Of a stretch of 64,000 nucleotides of DNA, positions 18,065 through 25,921 are shown piece after piece; the stretch's first letter is position 1, and the number at the start of each line of letters is the position of its first letter. The notes below the pieces were generated by a model. It was not told the origin of the DNA, did not search any database, and worked only from the letters and a program-made list of their open reading frames with translations. The stretch is taken from assembly GCF_002160815.1 (NCBI RefSeq), contig NZ_NFLH01000002.1, forward strand, positions 1 through 64,000. Reading direction: 5' to 3'. Origin of the DNA: Massilimicrobiota sp. An134 (GTDB lineage Bacteria > Bacillota_I > Bacilli_A > Erysipelotrichales > Coprobacillaceae). The position numbers and the translations under genes were made by a program.

Positions 18065-19762
18065 ATGGAACTGACAAACATATTCTCTTTGCTTGGAGGG
18101 TTGGCTTTATTCCTTTATGGGATGACAATGATGTCAAATGGTTTAGAGCTGGCTGCCGGGAATAAGATGAAGTCAATTTTGGAAAAATTGACAACAAATC
18201 GTTTTTTAGGAGTTGCAGTTGGAGCACTAATAACAGCGATTATTCAATCTTCATCAGCAACAACAGTCATGGTTGTAGGCTTTGTTAATGCAGGACTTAT
18301 GCAATTGAAAAATGCTGTATGGGTCATCATGGGTGCCAATATTGGGACAACAATCACAGGACAGCTGATTGCCTTGGATATTACAGCTTTAGCACCTATT
18401 ATTGCTTTTATTGGGGTTGTGTTGATTGCCTTTTTCAAAAGCAAGAAACTTGATGCAATTGGTGAAATTATTGCTGGTTTAGGTATTTTATTTATGGGGA
18501 TGGAAATGATGTCAACAGCAATGGCGCCATTAAGAGAGTCTGCAGAATTTGCAAGTATTGTCGCAAACTTCCAAAATCCATTGATTGGTATTTTAGTAGG
18601 TGCAGTCTTTACTGCCATCATTCAGTCATCATCAGCGTCAGTAGGTATTTTACAGGCGTTAGCGATGAGTGGAGTTGTAACTTTACCATCAGCTATTTAT
18701 GTTTTATTTGGACAAAATATCGGAACATGTATTACGGCTGTTCTTGCATCAATAGGGACAAATAGAAATGCAAAGCGAACAACAATTATTCACTTATCAT
18801 TCAATATTATAGGAACAATTATCTTTGTGATTATTAGTATGACAACACCATTTGCTGCGTTTATGGCATCATTAACACCAACAAATGTTGCTGCACAAAT
18901 TGCCAATGTACATACAGTCTTTAATGTTGTGACAACAATCATCTTGTTGCCAATTGGAACAAAACTGGTCGATTTATCATTCATTATTTTACCAGAAAAG
19001 CCAGAATTGGAAGGAAAGATGCAGTTAAAATACTTAGACTTTGGTATTTTTACAAACGACTATCATATTGGAATAAGTGCTATTGCGAATACGCAGTTGT
19101 TCAATGAAACACAGAACATGCTAGATGTTGCAATAGACAATGTCCGCAAATCATTTGAACTTTTGATAGAGTTCAAGGAAGACAAATATGAAAAGCTACA
19201 AAAGAATGAAGAATATATTAACTATTTGAATAAAAATATCGTAGACTTTACAACAAATGCGATTTCAACAGAATTTCCAATAGAAGGTTCACAGGCCATT
19301 GGTTTATTCATGAAGATATCATCAGACATTGAAAGAATTGGAGATCATGCGGTGAACATAGCCCAAAGGGCCGAGCTACTTCAAAGTGAAGACAGACGAT
19401 TCTCACATGAAGCCATGGATGAGATAGGAATCATGAGCAGTCTTTGTGTCAATATACTAGATGAGCTGAGAATCATGAACTATGATGAGTTCAGTAGCAT
19501 TGTAGACAAAGTTGATGTAATAGAAGAGAACATAGACAAGACACATCATCAGTTTACAGTGAATCAGCTTAAGAGATTAAAAGATAAAAAATGTACAACA
19601 GAGAACAGTGTTGTCTATACAAAGATTCTTACAGATTTTGAAAGAATTGGAGATCATGGATTGAACATAGCCAAAGGTTTCTATAAAGCCAGAGAAGCAA
19701 TGAAAGCTATGAAAATGGTGAAACCAGAAATGATCGAAGAAACAGAAAAAGCAACAGCGTAA
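18065..19762 (+). CDS. Na+/phosphate cotransporter with C-terminal PhoU-like domain
   Basis: An inner-membrane carrier of the Na/Pi-cotransporter (NptA/YjbB) family. The first 310 residues hold two inverted membrane repeats, each with the hallmark QSSSA motif (QSSSATTVMV near residue 62 and QSSSASVGIL near 190). The rest is a soluble PhoU-like helical domain with two repeats of ERIGDH. A frame extends up to a TTG at 18041, but AGGAGGG at 18053-18059 is correctly spaced only for the ATG at 18065. It may import phosphate, or export it as proposed for YjbB. The upstream Pho-box-like repeats argue for phosphate control. Confidence 0.92.
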   Translation: MELTNIFSLLGGLALFLYGMTMMSNGLELAAGNKMKSILEKLTTNRFLGVAVGALITAIIQSSSATTVMVVGFVNAGLMQLKNAVWVIMGANIGTTITGQLIALDITALAPIIAFIGVVLIAFFKSKKLDAIGEIIAGLGILFMGMEMMSTAMAPLRESAEFASIVANFQNPLIGILVGAVFTAIIQSSSASVGILQALAMSGVVTLPSAIYVLFGQNIGTCITAVLASIGTNRNAKRTTIIHLSFNIIGTIIFVIISMTTPFAAFMASLTPTNVAAQIANVHTVFNVVTTIILLPIGTKLVDLSFIILPEKPELEGKMQLKYLDFGIFTNDYHIGISAIANTQLFNETQNMLDVAIDNVRKSFELLIEFKEDKYEKLQKNEEYINYLNKNIVDFTTNAISTEFPIEGSQAIGLFMKISSDIERIGDHAVNIAQRAELLQSEDRRFSHEAMDEIGIMSSLCVNILDELRIMNYDEFSSIVDKVDVIEENIDKTHHQFTVNQLKRLKDKKCTTENSVVYTKILTDFERIGDHGLNIAKGFYKAREAMKAMKMVKPEMIEETEKATA

Positions 19763-19790
19763 AACTTTATGTGAAAACATAAAGTTTTTC
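19762..19790 (+). terminator. Terminator of the Na/Pi cotransporter gene
   Basis: AAACTTTATG at 19762-19771 pairs perfectly with CATAAAGTTT at 19779-19788, followed by T-rich sequence. Confidence 0.85.
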
Positions 19791-19847
19791 TGTTTTTAAA
19801 GTTAAAAATAATATTTTATATAAACAGTAGTTTCTATGATGAAAATT

Positions 19848-19856
19848 TGTTATAAT
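19848..19856 (+). promoter_or_regulatory. Extended -10 promoter of ridA
   Basis: TGTTATAAT with hexamer at 19851-19856, 26 bp before the ridA start. No clear -35 is seen. Confidence 0.55.
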
Positions 19857-19882
19857 ATTGAACAACATAGGAGGTAATAATA

Positions 19883-20257
19883 ATGAAAAAAGTTATATCA
19901 ACGGATAAAGCACCAGGAGCTATTGGACCATATAGTCAGGGTATTGATTTAGGAGATATTATTTTCTTCTCTGGTCAAATTCCTTTGAATCCTCAAACTG
20001 GTGAAATGCCAGAAGGAATAGAAGCACAAACAAAACAGGCTTTAGATAATGTCAAAGGATTACTTGAAAGTCAAAATTTAGATTTTTCTCATGTTGTAAA
20101 GACAACAGTATTTTTAGACGATATGAAAGATTTTAATACTGTTAATAGCATTTATGCTCAATATTTTGTAGAGCCTTATCCTGCTAGAAGTGCTATTGAA
20201 GTAGGAAGCTTACCAAAAGGCGCACTTATAGAAGTGGAAATTATTGCCGTCAAATAA
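19883..20257 (+). CDS. ridA: RidA-family enamine/imine deaminase
   Basis: Hydrolyses reactive 2-aminoacrylate-type enamines produced by PLP enzymes. The 124-residue trimeric-barrel protein shows the family pattern: KAPGAIGPYSQG at the N terminus, FFSGQIPLNP (about 33-42), and the C-terminal PARSAIEVGSLPKGALIEVE. The substrate-binding arginine is the one in PARSA. A TAGGAGG ribosome site precedes the ATG. Confidence 0.95.
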   Translation: MKKVISTDKAPGAIGPYSQGIDLGDIIFFSGQIPLNPQTGEMPEGIEAQTKQALDNVKGLLESQNLDFSHVVKTTVFLDDMKDFNTVNSIYAQYFVEPYPARSAIEVGSLPKGALIEVEIIAVK

Positions 20258-20603
20258 CACTATTATTTTAGCTGAAAGATTTCATCATTATATTAAAATT
20301 TATTATAGTGATGGACATACGGAAATTATTTTTGAAGATATAAAAAGTTATCTTCAACAAAAAAGAGCAAAAAAAGGATATAAAAATGCTATTTTACTAC
20401 ATGAAAATTGGCTATATCCAACTATGAATCAAAAAGATTATTCATGTCATTGGGTTAACTTGTATTATTTACGTGAAAAAAATCCTTATTGTAAGCAATT
20501 ATTAAAGGATAAAAATATATATCAAAAAGCAAAAATTATGTATATAAAACAAATTCAAAAAGAAATGAATACCTATGGTCATACAGTAAAAGAACTAAGG
20601 TAA
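20244..20603 (+). CDS. Hypothetical protein overlapping the end of ridA, 119 aa
   Basis: No family is recognised. The basic, tyrosine-rich sequence contains a WLYPTMNQKDYSCHW segment mid-protein and looks like real coding sequence. The only early start is a TTG at 20244, inside the last codons of ridA, with a weak ribosome site. The first in-frame ATG would remove half the protein. Translation coupled to ridA is therefore likely. A strong terminator overlaps the end. It could alternatively be a degraded gene that has lost its own start. Confidence 0.55.
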   Translation: MPSNNTIILAERFHHYIKIYYSDGHTEIIFEDIKSYLQQKRAKKGYKNAILLHENWLYPTMNQKDYSCHWVNLYYLREKNPYCKQLLKDKNIYQKAKIMYIKQIQKEMNTYGHTVKELR

Positions 20604-20621
20604 TACTTTGGTTCTTTTTTT
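20588..20621 (+). terminator. Terminator after ridA and its partner gene
   Basis: AAAAGAAC at 20588-20595 pairs with GTTCTTTT at 20611-20618, with inner pairing around AAGG/CTTT, followed by T residues. It overlaps the stop codon of the hypothetical gene. Confidence 0.75.
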
Positions 20622-20759
20622 GTTTATAAGAGAAGATTAAAAATCTAATTTATTTTATGAGAAAAGTAATCTTTTGGAGTAAAATGGAAGGTTTTCTAAA
20701 TAAAAAAAATCAGGTATAATAAAATTGAAATTGTTTTGATATGAAAATAGGAGAAAAGT

Positions 20760-22436
20760 ATGAAAAATAAAATCTTGATTGTGGATGATTCACAGGTAAA
20801 TAGACAAAGTTTAGCGGATATTTTAAGAGAAGATTATGAAATTGTTTTTGCAAATAATAGTACTGAAGCTATTTCATTAGTGAAGAATAATCTTTCATCG
20901 CTATCTTTGATAATATTGAATTGGATGATGGCTGAAATGAATGGGATTGAAGTTTTATCTTCTATGAATAAATATCACTGGATTGATAAAATACCTGTCA
21001 TCATTATTGTCACACAAAATTTACAATATCCTATAGAACATGCTTATGAATTAGGGATTAGTGATGTTATAAGTTTGCCATTTCATGAAGATATTGTAAG
21101 AAAAAGAATATCTAACATCGTCTCACTATATTCTCAAAAAACTTATTTAAAAAATATGAAAACAGAGCAATCATCTGATCAATTAGATATTGAAAAAATG
21201 AAAAACAATTTCTTTTTTGAAAAGCAGAATCAACTGGCATTTATATATGATAATCAGTTAGATATCATGTTTTTATCACAAGATGCTTCTCAACGCTTGG
21301 AATTACCAGAAATTGTTGCCCATCCTATGGCTAGAGATTCTCATAATCGTCTTAAAGTCAGATTAACAAAGATGATACAGTTAGCTCAACAGACAAATCA
21401 AACAAATCCATCTTTTGAATATGAAGATATATTTATCATTGATGGAAAAGACCTATTGTGTCATTTTCGATGTCGTGCCATCTGGCTAGGTGAAGAAAAT
21501 GCACGTTTTATAGGCGTGATGGGATTTATAGATAAAGAAGAACTCTTTGATGATGAACAATTTCAAAATATTTCAAAGTTTGATCTTTTACATTTTCAAC
21601 ATTTTTTAATAGAATTTCAAAAAATATTTGATCAGATTTCTTTGATTGATGTTCAGACACAGCGCTATATATCTTTAACGAATGAAGATATTGAAAATAT
21701 GTACTTTATGGAACATCAAGATTTATGGCAAGATATATCAATGTTTGATTCGAAAAGGTACAAAAAAGCATATGAACACCAATCAAAAGTCATCCACTTT
21801 GATTTTCAGTCACGATATATTTATTATGTCATTGATCAATATATAGAAGTGAATGATGATCCATATGTGATAGAATATAAATTAAAGATGCATGAACATA
21901 TTTTAAAAAGTGATAAACAATATCGAAAAATGGTCAAAACATTAAATTATATGCAAGAGAATATATATCTGGATGGGTTAACCGAAGTTTATAATAGACG
22001 TTATTTAGAAGATGACTTGATAAAAAAAGAAGATATAACAGCGATTGCTATGATTGATTTAGATCATTTTAAAGATATTAACGATTGTTTTGGACATTTG
22101 GCAGGAGATCGAGCACTACAGGAAACAGCAAAGACCATCAAGAAAAGTGTACGTGAAAAAGATGCTGTGATTCGTTATGGTGGTGATGAATTTGTTATTT
22201 TATTCTATCAGATACCTAAACATATTTTAGATGAAAGATTGAATTCTATTCGCCAAGAAATTACAGAAATAAAAATTAAAACATACCCTGATTTAAAATT
22301 AACATGCAGCATTGGTTGTGCATATGGAAAATATGATTATCAGTTATTGAAATTAGCTGATAAAAGAATGTACCAGGCAAAAGAAAAACGAAATTGTGTT
22401 GTTATTGACGATAAAGAAGAGTTAGTGAAAGTATGA
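20760..22436 (+). CDS. Diguanylate cyclase with degenerate receiver domain, 558 aa
   Basis: Residues 1-120 are a receiver domain and about 150-390 an uncharacterised region, possibly PAS-like. Residues 400-550 are a GGDEF domain that makes cyclic-di-GMP from two GTP. The active site is intact (GGDEF at 474-478), and so is the inhibitory RxxD site five residues upstream (REKD, 465-468). In the receiver the phospho-acceptor aspartate is asparagine (N54 in ILNWMM) and the conserved lysine is leucine (L106 in SLPF). Phosphorylation is therefore unlikely. It stands alone with TATAAT at about 20714. No c-di-GMP effector or phosphodiesterase gene is nearby. Confidence 0.88.
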   Translation: MKNKILIVDDSQVNRQSLADILREDYEIVFANNSTEAISLVKNNLSSLSLIILNWMMAEMNGIEVLSSMNKYHWIDKIPVIIIVTQNLQYPIEHAYELGISDVISLPFHEDIVRKRISNIVSLYSQKTYLKNMKTEQSSDQLDIEKMKNNFFFEKQNQLAFIYDNQLDIMFLSQDASQRLELPEIVAHPMARDSHNRLKVRLTKMIQLAQQTNQTNPSFEYEDIFIIDGKDLLCHFRCRAIWLGEENARFIGVMGFIDKEELFDDEQFQNISKFDLLHFQHFLIEFQKIFDQISLIDVQTQRYISLTNEDIENMYFMEHQDLWQDISMFDSKRYKKAYEHQSKVIHFDFQSRYIYYVIDQYIEVNDDPYVIEYKLKMHEHILKSDKQYRKMVKTLNYMQENIYLDGLTEVYNRRYLEDDLIKKEDITAIAMIDLDHFKDINDCFGHLAGDRALQETAKTIKKSVREKDAVIRYGGDEFVILFYQIPKHILDERLNSIRQEITEIKIKTYPDLKLTCSIGCAYGKYDYQLLKLADKRMYQAKEKRNCVVIDDKEELVKV

Positions 22437-22496
22437 TTGTAAAAATTGCTGTTTGTTTAAACATGAACTCATTCTTAAAAGATAATATATAATGAA

Positions 22497-22545
22497 TGAT
22501 ATAATATTTTACAATTGTGTTTAATTTGTTGAAATAATATTTTAA
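22497..22545 (+). promoter_or_regulatory. anmK promoter with candidate MurR operator
   Basis: An extended -10 TGATATAAT (hexamer 22500-22505) is followed by the near-palindrome TTGAAATAATATTTTAA at 22529-22545. Seven of its eight base pairs are symmetric. The same 17-mer recurs upstream of the AmiE-like gene. Its position just after the expected start point fits a repressor roadblock. Assignment to MurR is inference from the shared site and the adjacent regulator gene. Confidence 0.55.
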
Positions 22546-22576
22546 TAGGTGTATGATTCTTTTGAGGTGAAGAAAG

Positions 22577-23716
22577 ATGTACGCGGTTGGAATCATGTCA
22601 GGAACATCAATGGATGGTATTGACACAGTGCTGGTTGATATTCATGGTTATGGAAAGGAAACAAAATTGAAAGTCATTGGCTACCATGAGTATCCTATGC
22701 CTATAGATATGAAAGCAAAAATTATGAAAGCCTGTGATGAAAAAGATTCTCATGTTGATGAAATTTGTAGCTTAAATTTTGAACTAGGATATCTGTTTGT
22801 TGAAGCTGTCAAAGTTTTACTTCATAAATATCATATATTATCAAAAGATATTGATTTTATTGCAACACATGGACAAACAATTTATCATATTCCTTTTCAA
22901 AAAGGTCAACTGTTGCCATCTACTTTACAAATTGGGGAACCTGCTGTTTTGGCTTATGAATTGAATACAACAGTGATTTCTAATTTTAGAGTGATGGATA
23001 TGGCAGCTGGCGGACAGGGAGCACCGTTGGTACCATATAGTGAATTTATATTATATAGTGAAGAACATAAAAATATCGCATTACAAAATATTGGTGGCAT
23101 TGGAAATGTGACTTTGTTAGTTGGACAGGATCTTGATCAAGTTCAGGCATTTGATACTGGACCAGGAAATATGATGATTAATGAAGCATGTCGTATCCTT
23201 TATCATTTAGAGTATGACGATTGTGGACATATTAGTGCTAAAGGAACGGTTATCAATGCTTTGTTAGATGAATTGATGCATCATTCATATATGAAAAAAC
23301 AACCACCTAAATCAACAGGAAGAGAAGATTTTGGAGAAAAATATGTTCATTATCTTGTTGATAAATATAAAAAAGAAAAGCCACAAGATATTATAACAAC
23401 TTTAACCTATTTTACTGCAAAAAGTATAGGTTATCATTATCAGACATATATATTGCCATATTATCCATTGCATAAAGTCATTGTTGGCGGTGGTGGCAGT
23501 CATAATCAGACACTTTTACAAATGCTTCAAAAAGAATTATATGATATCCCTGTTTATACACAGGATGATATCGGTTATTCAAGTGATGCAAAAGAAGCCA
23601 TTGCTTTTGTCATTATGGGGAATGAAACATTACACCATCACTTTTCTAATGTTAAAAGTGCGACTGGTGCATCTGATTATGTTATATTAGGAAATATGAC
23701 ATTACCACCACGATAA
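22577..23716 (+). CDS. anmK: 1,6-anhydro-N-acetylmuramic acid kinase
   Basis: Phosphorylates anhydroMurNAc (and opens the ring) to MurNAc-6-phosphate, the substrate of MurQ. The 379-residue protein starts GIMSGTSMDGIDTVLVDI, the family's ATP-binding signature. It has IATHGQTIYHIP (about 94-105) and the FDTGPGNMM motif near residue 195 with the catalytic aspartate. Length matches the family. It opens the recycling cluster, 52 bp before murR. GAGGTGAAGAAAG serves as ribosome site. Confidence 0.95.
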   Translation: MYAVGIMSGTSMDGIDTVLVDIHGYGKETKLKVIGYHEYPMPIDMKAKIMKACDEKDSHVDEICSLNFELGYLFVEAVKVLLHKYHILSKDIDFIATHGQTIYHIPFQKGQLLPSTLQIGEPAVLAYELNTTVISNFRVMDMAAGGQGAPLVPYSEFILYSEEHKNIALQNIGGIGNVTLLVGQDLDQVQAFDTGPGNMMINEACRILYHLEYDDCGHISAKGTVINALLDELMHHSYMKKQPPKSTGREDFGEKYVHYLVDKYKKEKPQDIITTLTYFTAKSIGYHYQTYILPYYPLHKVIVGGGGSHNQTLLQMLQKELYDIPVYTQDDIGYSSDAKEAIAFVIMGNETLHHHFSNVKSATGASDYVILGNMTLPPR

Positions 23717-23740
23717 TTCCTAGTATTTTTATAGAAGCAT

Positions 23741-23749
23741 TGATATAAT
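23741..23749 (+). promoter_or_regulatory. Extended -10 promoter of murR
   Basis: TGATATAAT with hexamer at 23744-23749, 20 bp before the murR start. None of the TTGAAAT-N3-ATTTTAA sites is present here, so murR may be expressed from this promoter without self-repression, or by read-through from anmK. Confidence 0.5.
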
Positions 23750-23768
23750 GATAATAGGTGGTGAATTT

Positions 23769-24608
23769 ATGAATTGTCTAGTACAGATTAAAGAAGCACA
23801 AAAAAGTTATACATCAACAGAAAAAATCATTGCTCAATATATTTTAGAACATACTCATGAGATATTAAATGATTCAGCCCAGCAACTAGGTGAAAAAAGT
23901 CAAACGTCAGCTGCTGCTGTTATTCGTTTTTCTAAAAAATTGGGGTATAAAGGATTTAGTGATTTAAAAATCAGTTTAGCTAGATCTTCACAAAATGAAG
24001 AGGAGGATATTGATACTGTTTTAGAGGAGGCAGATGATTTAACAACGCTTATTCATAAAGCTTGTCAATTAAATGTATCTACAGTTCAAAAAACATATCA
24101 AATGATTAATGAAGGACAATTACAAAAAGCAATTGAATATATGATTAACGCAAAAACAATTTATTTATTCGGGGTAGGAAGTTCTGCCATTGTGGCTTAT
24201 GATTTTTCTCAAAAGTTATTGAGAATTGGTAAAAAAGCTATCTATAATACTGATATTCATGTGCAGATGACCTTTGCAGAAAGCATGACAAAAGACGATG
24301 TAGCTATTTTCATCAGTTACTCTGGAATGACTGCTGGTTTAACTGGTATGGCTAAAAAATTGAAAAAAGATGGTATACCAAGTCTGTCTATTACACAAAA
24401 TTCTAGAAATACTGTCGCAAAAAATACAACGATTCAATTGTTTGTTCCTTTGGAAGAAAAAGAAATGAGAATAGGAGCTATCTCTTCAAGAACAGCATCT
24501 TTGGTTGTCACAGATCTTTTATATTATGGTGTTTATAAATACGACTTAGAAAATAACAGAGCTAAACTTTATGAAACAAAGAATCTGGTTTCTCAATTAT
24601 TGAAATAA
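23769..24608 (+). CDS. murR: MurR/RpiR-family transcriptional regulator
   Basis: The N-terminal 75 residues are an RpiR-type helix-turn-helix (TSTEKIIAQYILEH, then TSAAAVIRFSKKLGYKGF). The remainder is a SIS sugar-phosphate-binding domain (FGVGSSAIVAYDFSQKLLRIG near residue 135; ISYSGMT near 185). MurR proteins of E. coli and Bacillus bind MurNAc-6-phosphate and control MurNAc use, which fits the neighbours exactly. The frame extends upstream, but AGGTGGTGA supports the ATG at 23769 (280 aa). It is followed by a terminator. Confidence 0.9.
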   Translation: MNCLVQIKEAQKSYTSTEKIIAQYILEHTHEILNDSAQQLGEKSQTSAAAVIRFSKKLGYKGFSDLKISLARSSQNEEEDIDTVLEEADDLTTLIHKACQLNVSTVQKTYQMINEGQLQKAIEYMINAKTIYLFGVGSSAIVAYDFSQKLLRIGKKAIYNTDIHVQMTFAESMTKDDVAIFISYSGMTAGLTGMAKKLKKDGIPSLSITQNSRNTVAKNTTIQLFVPLEEKEMRIGAISSRTASLVVTDLLYYGVYKYDLENNRAKLYETKNLVSQLLK

Positions 24609-24638
24609 TAGAGATTTGATAGATATTCTATAGAAATG

Positions 24639-24669
24639 GACCTCTTTAGATTTAAAGAAGGTCTTTTTT
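24639..24669 (+). terminator. Terminator after murR
   Basis: GACCTCTTTA pairs with TAAAGAAGGTC (one bulged base) at 24639-24663, followed by a run of T. It separates murR from the downstream operon. Confidence 0.75.
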
Positions 24670-24694
24670 ATATCTTAAAAAGAATATAATTTTG

Positions 24695-24760
24695 TTGAAA
24701 TCTGATTTTATTGACAAAATAATTCAAAAATTAGATAATAAAATTGAAATAATATTTTAA
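24695..24760 (+). promoter_or_regulatory. Promoter of the MurNAc-recycling operon with two candidate MurR operators
   Basis: TTGACA at 24711-24716 and GATAAT at 24734-24739 are 17 bp apart. One operator-like site, TTGAAATCTGATTTTAT at 24695-24711, ends at the -35. A second, TTGAAATAATATTTTAA at 24744-24760, covers the expected start point. Two sites flanking one promoter suggest tight repression. Confidence 0.6.
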
Positions 24761-24775
24761 TAAGGAGAGTTATAT

Positions 24776-25804
24776 ATGAACACAAAGATTGAATATTTTT
24801 TAGAAGAATCAGTGAATCAAAACGTTTTTCCAGGCTGTTGTGTTGCTATTATTCATAATCAGATAACAGATTATTATTGTGTGGGGAATAAATCTATTTA
24901 TCCATGCCAAGAAGAGAATCAAATAGATACACTTTATGATTTAGCGAGTCTTAGTAAAGTTGTTGGCACAACACCAGCAATATTAAGACTCATTCAAAAA
25001 GGATTATTATCTTATGATACACCTATTTATACAATAATTCCTGAATTTTTTAATAGAGATATAACGATCTTTCATTTGTTGACACATACATCTGGATTAC
25101 CAGCGGATTTATCTTGGGGTTTAGATGTCACTAAGAATCAAATGGTTCAAGATATAAGTAATGTAAGTTCTAGCTGTATCCCTGGACAAAAAGTTGTTTA
25201 TTCTGATTTGGGATATATTCTACTAGGACATATTATTGAGTCTATAACAAAAAAGAGTTTGGATAAAGTAGTAAAAGAGGAAGTCTTATTGCCATTGGAT
25301 ATGTATCAAACAGAATATTGTCCCAAAGAGCACATTCAATGTGCACCAACAGAAATCAGTCCACATTTTCATCAATTATTAAGAGGACAAGTTCATGATA
25401 GAAAGGCTTATATAATGAATGGTGTTGCTGGACATGCAGGACTATTTTCAAATGTTTATGATTTAGAGATGTATGCAAAAATGATTTTAAATTATGGACA
25501 ATATAAAAATCAAACATTTTTAGAAGAACAATATATTCATGATATGTTTACGAATTTTTCTCTGGAACATCAAATTCCTAGGGGAATAGGTTTTTTGACT
25601 TATACTCCTGATAGTCTTTTTTCATCATTAAATTCTATAAAAACAATAGCTCATACTGGTTTTACAGGTACATCAATATTAATTGATCTGCAGAACCAAA
25701 TTGCAATCATTGTTTTATCTAATAGAGTTCATCCGACACGAGAAAATACAAAGATATTGAATTGGCGTAGAGAGTTTCATAATTTTGTGATGGAAAATAT
25801 ATGA
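24776..25804 (+). CDS. Serine beta-lactamase-family hydrolase, probably AmiE/YbbE-like muropeptide amidase
   Basis: A 342-residue class C beta-lactamase-type fold. The SxxK nucleophile motif is in DLASLSKVVG (about residue 60), the second motif is YSDLGY (about 142), and the third is HTGFTGT in place of KTG (about 295). There is no signal peptide, so it should act in the cytoplasm. In B. subtilis the mur cluster carries AmiE (YbbE), a member of this family that removes peptide from MurNAc. The same place in this cluster argues for that job, but a general esterase role cannot be excluded. Confidence 0.8.
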   Translation: MNTKIEYFLEESVNQNVFPGCCVAIIHNQITDYYCVGNKSIYPCQEENQIDTLYDLASLSKVVGTTPAILRLIQKGLLSYDTPIYTIIPEFFNRDITIFHLLTHTSGLPADLSWGLDVTKNQMVQDISNVSSSCIPGQKVVYSDLGYILLGHIIESITKKSLDKVVKEEVLLPLDMYQTEYCPKEHIQCAPTEISPHFHQLLRGQVHDRKAYIMNGVAGHAGLFSNVYDLEMYAKMILNYGQYKNQTFLEEQYIHDMFTNFSLEHQIPRGIGFLTYTPDSLFSSLNSIKTIAHTGFTGTSILIDLQNQIAIIVLSNRVHPTRENTKILNWRREFHNFVMENI

Positions 25805-25838
25805 TGTGAAATTATATTACAAATTTTATAAAATAATA

Positions 25839-25866
25839 TTGAAATTTAATTTTAAATTGTTATAAT
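25839..25866 (+). promoter_or_regulatory. Promoter of the first EIIC gene with candidate MurR operator
   Basis: TTGAAATTTAATTTTAA at 25839-25855 is a third version of the site (7 of 8 pairs symmetric) and includes a TTGAAA -35. TATAAT follows at 25861-25866 after 16 bp and is preceded by TGT, giving an extended -10. Repressor binding would cover the -35. Confidence 0.55.
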
Positions 25867-25921
25867 AATAATGTAAGCACTTCCGTTAATTGGGGAGAAG
25901 AAAAGAGAGGAGAGTATAACT

